A stretch of 64,000 bases of DNA from positions 496,001-560,000 of the forward strand of contig NZ_CP092520.1 in NCBI RefSeq assembly GCF_022430525.1, read 5' to 3'. The position numbers were made by a program, and so were the translations under genes. The notes beneath the pieces are model-generated. The model searched no databases. It was given only the letters and a program-made list of their open reading frames with translations, and was not told the DNA's origin. The stretch comes from Cetobacterium somerae. GTDB taxonomy: Bacteria > Fusobacteriota > Fusobacteriia > Fusobacteriales > Fusobacteriaceae. Below are positions 58,946-64,000 of the stretch, in pieces (the first letter of the stretch is position 1; each line of letters starts with the position of its first letter).

Positions 58946-59746
58946 TCATATTTTATTTTTTTCTTTTAAAGAGTATCCCGAAAGATTATTTTTTATTTTC
59001 AGAATTTCTGAAACTATAGAAATTCCAATCTCTTTAGGGCTTCCTGAGGAAATATCAAGTCCTATTGGAGAATAAACTTTTTCTAATTCCACTACAGATA
59101 TCCCCTCTTTTTCAAGTTCATCAAAAGTTTTTTTCACTTTACTTCTACTCCCAATCATTCCTATATATTTAGCATCTCTTCCTAAAACACCTTTTAAAGC
59201 CACTTTATCTCCTAAATGTCCCCTTGAAACTATAACCACAAAAGAATACTTATCTAACTTTAAATATTTCGTTATTTCCTCTAGATTTCCAACTATATTT
59301 TTTGCATTTGGATATTTTTCTGAATTACAAAATTCTTCTCGATCATCAACCATTACTATTTCAAATCCTAAGTAATCTCCTAATTTATATAGTTCAGATC
59401 CTATATGACCTCCACCAATAATTATCAATTTTTCTTTTTTTTCGAAGACTTTTATAAAAGCCTTAACTTTTCCTCCACACGCCATATGTAGAGCAGCTTC
59501 CTCTATAAGATCGAACTCTAAACTTTTAGACTTATTTTCTTCTATTGCTTTTAATGCCTCTTTAATTAATTTAAACTCTAAGTTTCCGCCTCCTACTGTT
59601 CCACAAATTTCTCCAGTTTGAAAAACTCCCATAAGGTTCCCCTTTCTTCCAGGACTTGAACCATCAATTTCAATTAAAGTTACAAGGGCTACTCCCATAC
59701 CATTTTCTAGCTTCTTTGATATATTAAAAATAATATCTTTATCCAT
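58946..59746 (-). CDS. xdhC: XdhC/CoxI-family molybdenum hydroxylase maturation protein
   Basis: 266 residues. The N-terminal XdhC_CoxI domain shows GVALVTLIEIDGSSPGRKGNLMGV and GEICGTVGGGNLEF (key GSxPRxxG, GxxGGGxxE). The C-terminal Rossmann domain shows LIIIGGGHIGSELYKLGDYLGFEIVMVDDREEF. XdhC delivers or sulfurates the molybdenum cofactor for xanthine dehydrogenase; paralogues occur in selenium-dependent molybdenum hydroxylase clusters. It sits downstream of the purine permease and the molybdenum subunit. Confidence 0.88.
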   Translation of the reverse strand: MDKDIIFNISKKLENGMGVALVTLIEIDGSSPGRKGNLMGVFQTGEICGTVGGGNLEFKLIKEALKAIEENKSKSLEFDLIEEAALHMACGGKVKAFIKVFEKKEKLIIIGGGHIGSELYKLGDYLGFEIVMVDDREEFCNSEKYPNAKNIVGNLEEITKYLKLDKYSFVVIVSRGHLGDKVALKGVLGRDAKYIGMIGSRSKVKKTFDELEKEGISVVELEKVYSPIGLDISSGSPKEIGISIVSEILKIKNNLSGYSLKEKNKI

Positions 59747-59775
59747 ATTTTCTCCTTTAAAGTTATCATTTTATT

Positions 59776-61125
59776 CTAATAACGAGGTATAAATTTACCT
59801 ATTTTATTTAATTTTACTTCTTCTAAATTGGGACTATGAACTAACTCTCCTCTTAAAAAAACCATATCTATATCTGCTAATAACTTAAAGCCATCAAAAC
59901 AACTATAGTTAGCTTTAGAAAAAATCATTTTTGAATTTAGAACTAATTTTTTTTCTTTAAATATTACTAAATCGGCATCTTTTCCTATTTCTATACTTCC
60001 TTTTCTAGAACTCATTCCAAAAATTTCAGCTGGTTTTTTTGAGGTTAAATTTAAATATTTTTCAACACTTAACTTTCCTTTTAAAAATTCACTAAATAGT
60101 AATAAAACTCTTTCTTGAACACCTGGAATTCCATTTGGACATTTCCAAAATTCATTTATTCCATTTCTTTTTTGTTCTAAACTAAAAGAGCAATGATCTG
60201 TTGCTATAATATCGATATAATTTTTATCTATACCTTTCCACAAAGCTTTTATATCCTCTTCTTTTCTAAGAGGAGGTGAAAGAATATATTTCTCACCATC
60301 ATCTTCAAGATAATTTAACTCATTTAAATAAAGATATTGAGTACATGTTTCCACCCAAAACTTTCTTCCTCTTAATTTTGCTTGAATAATTTCATCTAAA
60401 GATTCTTTTGATGAGATATGAACAAAATATAATTTTTCAAACTCCACTGTTTCTGCCAATCTTATTAATCTTGAAACTGCTTCTGCTTCTGAGTAACTTG
60501 GGCGAGAATACGCGTGATATATTGCCTTTCCTTTTCTCTCTTCCATATATTTCTTTTTAAAAAAACTTATAATAGAATCATTTTCTGCATGAACTGCTAC
60601 AACCATATCAAGATTTTTAGCATATTGAAAAACTTTAATTATATCTTCATCTTCTTGTTTGAAAGCGTATGTTAAATATATTTTAAAACTATTTATTCCT
60701 CTTTTTTTTAGTTTCTCAAGTTCTTTAAAACTATTTTTATCTACCTCTTGAAAAACACCATGAAAAGAATAATCACAAAGTGAATTTTTTGCATAATCCA
60801 TATATTTATCTATCATATATTCTAAATTACACCCTTTTGGTCCAAACCCTGGATGATCTATTATTGTAGTAGTCCCTCCTGCTAGAGCAGCCATAGAACC
60901 ACTTTGAAAATCATCAGCCGATATAATCCCTACATCTATATTAAAATGAGTATGAACGTCTATTCCTCCAGGAACCACGTAAGCTCCTTTTAAATCTATA
61001 AAACTTCCATCTTCTTTTAAATTCTCTCCAATTTCTATTATTTTTTCTTTTTCTATTTTTATATCCACTTGTTCAATTTTATCTTTTATCAAAACTTTCC
61101 CATTTTTTAAAAGCATATTAGGCAT
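59776..61125 (-). CDS. Dihydropyrimidinase/hydantoinase-family amidohydrolase
   Basis: 449 residues. The metal site is intact: PGGIDVHTHFNID (HxH), the carbamylated lysine in SFKIYLTYAF, VAVHAEND, FVHISSKESL and IIATDHCSFS (Asp). It is a cyclic amidohydrolase that opens six- or five-membered imide rings (dihydropyrimidine, hydantoin). Similar genes (hydA/ygeZ) sit next to xanthine dehydrogenases in purine-degrading clusters. Behind AGGAGG at the ATG. Confidence 0.88.
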   Translation of the reverse strand: MPNMLLKNGKVLIKDKIEQVDIKIEKEKIIEIGENLKEDGSFIDLKGAYVVPGGIDVHTHFNIDVGIISADDFQSGSMAALAGGTTTIIDHPGFGPKGCNLEYMIDKYMDYAKNSLCDYSFHGVFQEVDKNSFKELEKLKKRGINSFKIYLTYAFKQEDEDIIKVFQYAKNLDMVVAVHAENDSIISFFKKKYMEERKGKAIYHAYSRPSYSEAEAVSRLIRLAETVEFEKLYFVHISSKESLDEIIQAKLRGRKFWVETCTQYLYLNELNYLEDDGEKYILSPPLRKEEDIKALWKGIDKNYIDIIATDHCSFSLEQKRNGINEFWKCPNGIPGVQERVLLLFSEFLKGKLSVEKYLNLTSKKPAEIFGMSSRKGSIEIGKDADLVIFKEKKLVLNSKMIFSKANYSCFDGFKLLADIDMVFLRGELVHSPNLEEVKLNKIGKFIPRY

Positions 61126-61211
61126 CCTCCTAAGTATTATTATTAAAAATTTTATAAAAAAAAGTCAATCTAGTTACTACTTTTTATAAATTTTTTAATT
61201 TTTTTAAATAA

Positions 61212-61229
61212 AGAGGAGAATTCTCCTCC
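61212..61229 (-). terminator. Hairpin after the purine permease gene
   Basis: GAGGAGAATTCTCCTC (61213-61228) is a perfect palindrome followed on the minus strand by TTTATTT; likely terminator, short stem. Confidence 0.6.
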
Positions 61230-61235
61230 CTATTT

Positions 61236-62603
61236 TTATATACCCTCTGTTTCTATTTCTATATTATCTTTTTCTACATCACTTTGCTTTTCAACTCCAT
61301 TAAATAACAAATTCATAGTAACTCCAACTAAAGTTCCAGTTGTTATTCCTGAAGATAAAATAGTAGATATAAAAGTAGGTAAATTTTGTAATAATTGTGG
61401 TCTCAATGTTACTGCTAATCCAGCACTTATAGATATTCCTACTATTAGCATGTTTCCATTATTAAATTCTACCTCTTGAAAAACTCCTATTCCTACAGCT
61501 GCTATTGTTCCAAACATAACTATTGCTGCTCCTCCTAAAACTGGCTGTGGCATTACAGAAACTAACGCTCCTATTTTTGGAATAAGTCCCATCACTATTA
61601 ATAACGCTCCTGATCCCATAACAACATATCTACTTGCTACTCCTGTTATAGAAACGACTCCTGTATTTTGACTAAATGTTGTCGTTGGTGTAGCATTGAA
61701 CAATGCTCCAACAAAACTCCCAACTCCTCCTAATAAAATTGATCCTGACAATCTTTTATTATCTTTCATATCAACTTCAGATACTTTCGCACATGCCAAA
61801 GTATCTCCAGTTGCCTCTACCATGGCAACTAAGTATGCTATAGCAAAAGGAAAAACGTACTCGATTTTAAAAGTCATTCCATACTTTAAGAGAGTTGGAA
61901 AATATATACTTTGAGTTTGAGTGAGAATTGAAAGATCTAATTTTCCCATAAAAAAAGCTAATAAATATCCTACAACTATCCCAAAAAAAATTGATCCTGA
62001 GGATAAAATTCCTTTTCCATATTGATTAAGACCAATTGTTATAAACATAACTGTCAATCCCAAAACTATATTTGTAATACTACCATAATCTTCTGCTCCG
62101 TGACCTCCTGCAAACCAATCTACAGCTACTCCTAAAATTGTAAGTCCTATTAAAGATACTACTATTCCTTGAACTATCGGAGGAAATATTCTTCTAATTT
62201 TTCCTGTAAATCCTCCTAAAAAAATTTGTACTAGCGATCCCAACATTGATGCTCCTAATATTGCTGCATAACCAGCTTCTGGTGATCCTCCTGCTATAGC
62301 AGATGCTGCTAATCCAATAGAAAGCCCCGGTCCAATAAATGTAAAATTTGATCCCATGACTTGAGGTAACCGACTTCCTAAAAATCCTACTCCTTTACTT
62401 TGAAAAATAGTAACTATTCCAGATACAATAAGTATATCTGCTATCATTTCTCCCGTCTGAATTTTATCAAATCCTAATGCTGATGCAAAAATAATTGGCA
62501 CTGTAACAATTCCACTAAATGAAGCGAATATATGTTGAAAGGAGAGCAATAGCCACTCTCCTATACTTTTAGGTTTTTCATCTACTCTCAATACTAAAGC
62601 CAT
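61236..62603 (-). CDS. NCS2-family nucleobase (xanthine/uric acid) permease
   Basis: 455 residues, about 14 helices. QHIFASFSGIVTVPIIFASALGF and FQSKGVGFLGSRLPQVMGSNFTFIGP are the NCS2 start; the signature region near residue 310 reads TTFSQNTGVVSITGVASRYVVMGSGALLI (key QNxGxxxxTGVxSR). Resembles xanthine/uric acid permeases (XanQ, PbuX, UapA). Co-directional with XdhC and xanthine dehydrogenase, so purine uptake for degradation is likely. AGGAGG before ATG. Confidence 0.9.
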   Translation of the reverse strand: MALVLRVDEKPKSIGEWLLLSFQHIFASFSGIVTVPIIFASALGFDKIQTGEMIADILIVSGIVTIFQSKGVGFLGSRLPQVMGSNFTFIGPGLSIGLAASAIAGGSPEAGYAAILGASMLGSLVQIFLGGFTGKIRRIFPPIVQGIVVSLIGLTILGVAVDWFAGGHGAEDYGSITNIVLGLTVMFITIGLNQYGKGILSSGSIFFGIVVGYLLAFFMGKLDLSILTQTQSIYFPTLLKYGMTFKIEYVFPFAIAYLVAMVEATGDTLACAKVSEVDMKDNKRLSGSILLGGVGSFVGALFNATPTTTFSQNTGVVSITGVASRYVVMGSGALLIVMGLIPKIGALVSVMPQPVLGGAAIVMFGTIAAVGIGVFQEVEFNNGNMLIVGISISAGLAVTLRPQLLQNLPTFISTILSSGITTGTLVGVTMNLLFNGVEKQSDVEKDNIEIETEGI

Positions 62604-62663
62604 TACTCCTCCTATTAAAATTTAAGTTTTTATGTAAGTATTTTGAGTATTAAGATAAATTAA

Positions 62664-64000
62664 TTAAATTTTTCCAAGTTCTTTTAATATTTTTTCTGGA
62701 GTGAATGGCCATTCTCTTATCCACACTCCTACCGCATCATGAATTGCAGTTGCTATAGCTGGAGATGCCCCATTTATTGATAACTCTCCTACTGATTTTC
62801 TAGGTCCATACTCCTCTTTATCTTCATAAGTTTCTACAAATTCTACTCTGAAATCTTTTGGTATATCTTTTATTTTAGCTACCTTATAATCCATAAAGTT
62901 TGCATTTAACATATGGCCATCTTTATCAAAAATCATCTCTTCATATAACGAATGACCAATTGACTGAATAACAGCTCCAAATATTTGTCCTTTTGCTAAA
63001 ACTGGATTCATAGGCACTCCACAATCATGAATTGCATAATATTTAGTTACATTAACCTCTCCAGTATTTGTATTAACTTCTACTTCACAAATATGAGTAG
63101 CATATGGAAATGCATGTAAGTGTGTTGTAAAGTTTGCATTTGCTATTAATTGTCCACAACCTTTACCACTCTGTGTTTTAAAAGCTAAATCAGCATAGCT
63201 CATCTCACTATTTTTTCCAACTATTTTCATTGGATAAACAAGTTTTAAATCTTCTTTTGGTTCATTCATATAGAACGAAGCTGACTCTAACATCTTATTT
63301 TCCATTTCTTTACTGGCATTTAAAACTGCTCCTATAGAAAAGTGTGTTCCTGATGATGCATATGCTCCCACATCAAAAGGAGTATTATCTGTATCGGCAG
63401 CTATTATATGTATTTTATCCATGTCTAACTTTAGATGCTCTGACACAGCCTGCACAGCTATTGTATTCATCCCTGTTCCTAAATCTGTACCTCCCATATG
63501 CACTATAAATGTTCCATCGTTTAATTGCTTTATAATCGCATTTCCAGTATCAACATTTGGAATTCCTGACTTTTGTTGAACTATAGCAACTCCTTGCCCC
63601 ACTTTTATATGAGGTTTTTCACTTTCTTTTTTATTTCTCCAATCTATCATTTTTGCAGCTTTCTCAATAGTATCTATCAATCCACAACTCTCAATAATTT
63701 CAGCACTTCCTTTTCCAACTTCAGCCATTTGAGCTAAAAGTTCCATTGCATCCCCTGATCTAACAGTATTTTTTCTTAGGATATCTAAATAATCTACACC
63801 AATCTCTTTCGCTAACTCAGCTATACATGTCATTAATGCATAGGTTCCTTGCGGTGCTCCATAACCTCTATAAGCTCCAGCATTAGGAAGGTTAGAGTAG
63901 AATATATCTATATCAAATTTTATATTTTCTACGTTAAATAAAGGCAGTGGTACTGCACAACTATTTTTTGATACAGTCATACAATGATTTCCAAAAGCTC
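62664..64000 (-). CDS. Xanthine dehydrogenase-family molybdopterin-binding subunit (partial; N-terminus outside window)
   Basis: The frame is open to the right edge: upstream of the ATG at 63980 the codons read AFGNHC, part of the conserved GAxGxH segment, so the gene continues beyond 64000 and the ATG is internal. Visible motifs: YRGYGAPQGTYALM, MGGTDLGTGMNTIAVQ, SSGTHFSIGAVLNAS, and at the C-terminus DCGVPMNPVLAKGQIFGAVIQSIGHSLYEE and SVGELSINGASPAIATAIHDAVG with the catalytic Glu of GE. It holds the Mo site that hydroxylates purines. In selenium-dependent relatives the terminal sulfido ligand is replaced by selenium; sequence cannot decide this. Confidence 0.9.
   Translation of the reverse strand, partial: AFGNHCMTVSKNSCAVPLPLFNVENIKFDIDIFYSNLPNAGAYRGYGAPQGTYALMTCIAELAKEIGVDYLDILRKNTVRSGDAMELLAQMAEVGKGSAEIIESCGLIDTIEKAAKMIDWRNKKESEKPHIKVGQGVAIVQQKSGIPNVDTGNAIIKQLNDGTFIVHMGGTDLGTGMNTIAVQAVSEHLKLDMDKIHIIAADTDNTPFDVGAYASSGTHFSIGAVLNASKEMENKMLESASFYMNEPKEDLKLVYPMKIVGKNSEMSYADLAFKTQSGKGCGQLIANANFTTHLHAFPYATHICEVEVNTNTGEVNVTKYYAIHDCGVPMNPVLAKGQIFGAVIQSIGHSLYEEMIFDKDGHMLNANFMDYKVAKIKDIPKDFRVEFVETYEDKEEYGPRKSVGELSINGASPAIATAIHDAVGVWIREWPFTPEKILKELGKI

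Noticed and set aside
58895-58948. The xdhC stop is UGA followed by 17 further in-frame codons, raising the possibility of selenocysteine read-through
   Set aside because: XdhC proteins normally end here, the extension shows no conserved motif, and no SECIS-like hairpin with a G-rich loop follows the UGA.

Overview
The window comes from a very AT-rich, Gram-negative-type anaerobe. It combines an outer membrane (TonB-dependent receptor, TraT-like lipoprotein, outer-membrane efflux factor), strong GGAGG-type ribosome binding sites, a glmS ribozyme, an anaerobic (cbi-type) cobalamin pathway and coenzyme-B12-dependent glycerol/diol dehydratase. Together these point to Fusobacteriota, probably a Cetobacterium/Fusobacterium relative. 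The genus is an inference; no rRNA gene is present to confirm it.

Layout. 1-2.6 kb: the end of a membrane protein, a methyltransferase, a DUF523/TudS-type protein and a small exported protein. 2.7-15.0 kb: one long minus-strand cobalamin operon (cbiP-cbiB-cobD-cbiA-cbiC-cbiD-cbiE-cbiT-cbiL-cbiF-cbiG-cbiH-cbiJ plus a zinc-ribbon gene), led by a consensus promoter and a cobalamin riboswitch. 15.2-16.7 kb: a large uncharacterised protein. 16.8-24.3 kb: a B12-dependent glycerol dehydratase operon with its reactivase, a GlcG/HbpS protein and a PocR/AraC regulator, divergent from a dhaT-type 1,3-propanediol dehydrogenase. No microcompartment shell genes are seen. 24.3-25.2 kb: a lipoprotein and two genes that are easy to miss, a 53-residue membrane protein and a HesB-like selenoprotein with an in-frame UGA and a bacterial SECIS-like hairpin. 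25.3-30 kb: flavin reductase-like protein, MATE pump, CaCA exchanger, an alpha/beta hydrolase with a probable AUU start, and a YczE-like protein. 30-33.5 kb: TPP-riboswitch-controlled thiSGHFE. 33.5-36.6 kb: LytTR regulator, kinase-less 7TM sensor-like protein, TraT-like lipoprotein. 37.6-40.3 kb: six tRNAs, then glmS ribozyme and glmS. 40.4-46.6 kb: DMT transporter, a second B12-riboswitch unit (TonB receptor and YkgJ-like protein), envelope proteins. 46.7-48.3 kb: three tRNAs and a split ThrE exporter. 48.3-58.8 kb: MocR regulator, two MATE pumps, flavodoxin-type oxidoreductase, coaBC, and a tripartite EmrAB-type efflux operon. 58.9-64 kb: XdhC, dihydropyrimidinase-like amidohydrolase, NCS2 purine permease and a partial xanthine-dehydrogenase molybdenum subunit.

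How it fits together. The cell makes (cob operon) and probably imports (riboswitch-controlled TonB receptor) cobalamin, and spends it on glycerol dehydratase, whose product DhaT reduces to 1,3-propanediol to dispose of reductant. The linkage resembles the enterobacterial cob/pdu arrangement but lacks a compartment. A second theme is selenium: the HesB-like UGA gene, and an XdhC/xanthine-dehydrogenase purine cluster of a kind that in some anaerobes uses a labile-selenium cofactor. Four RNA switches of three classes (two B12, one TPP, one glmS ribozyme) control genes here.
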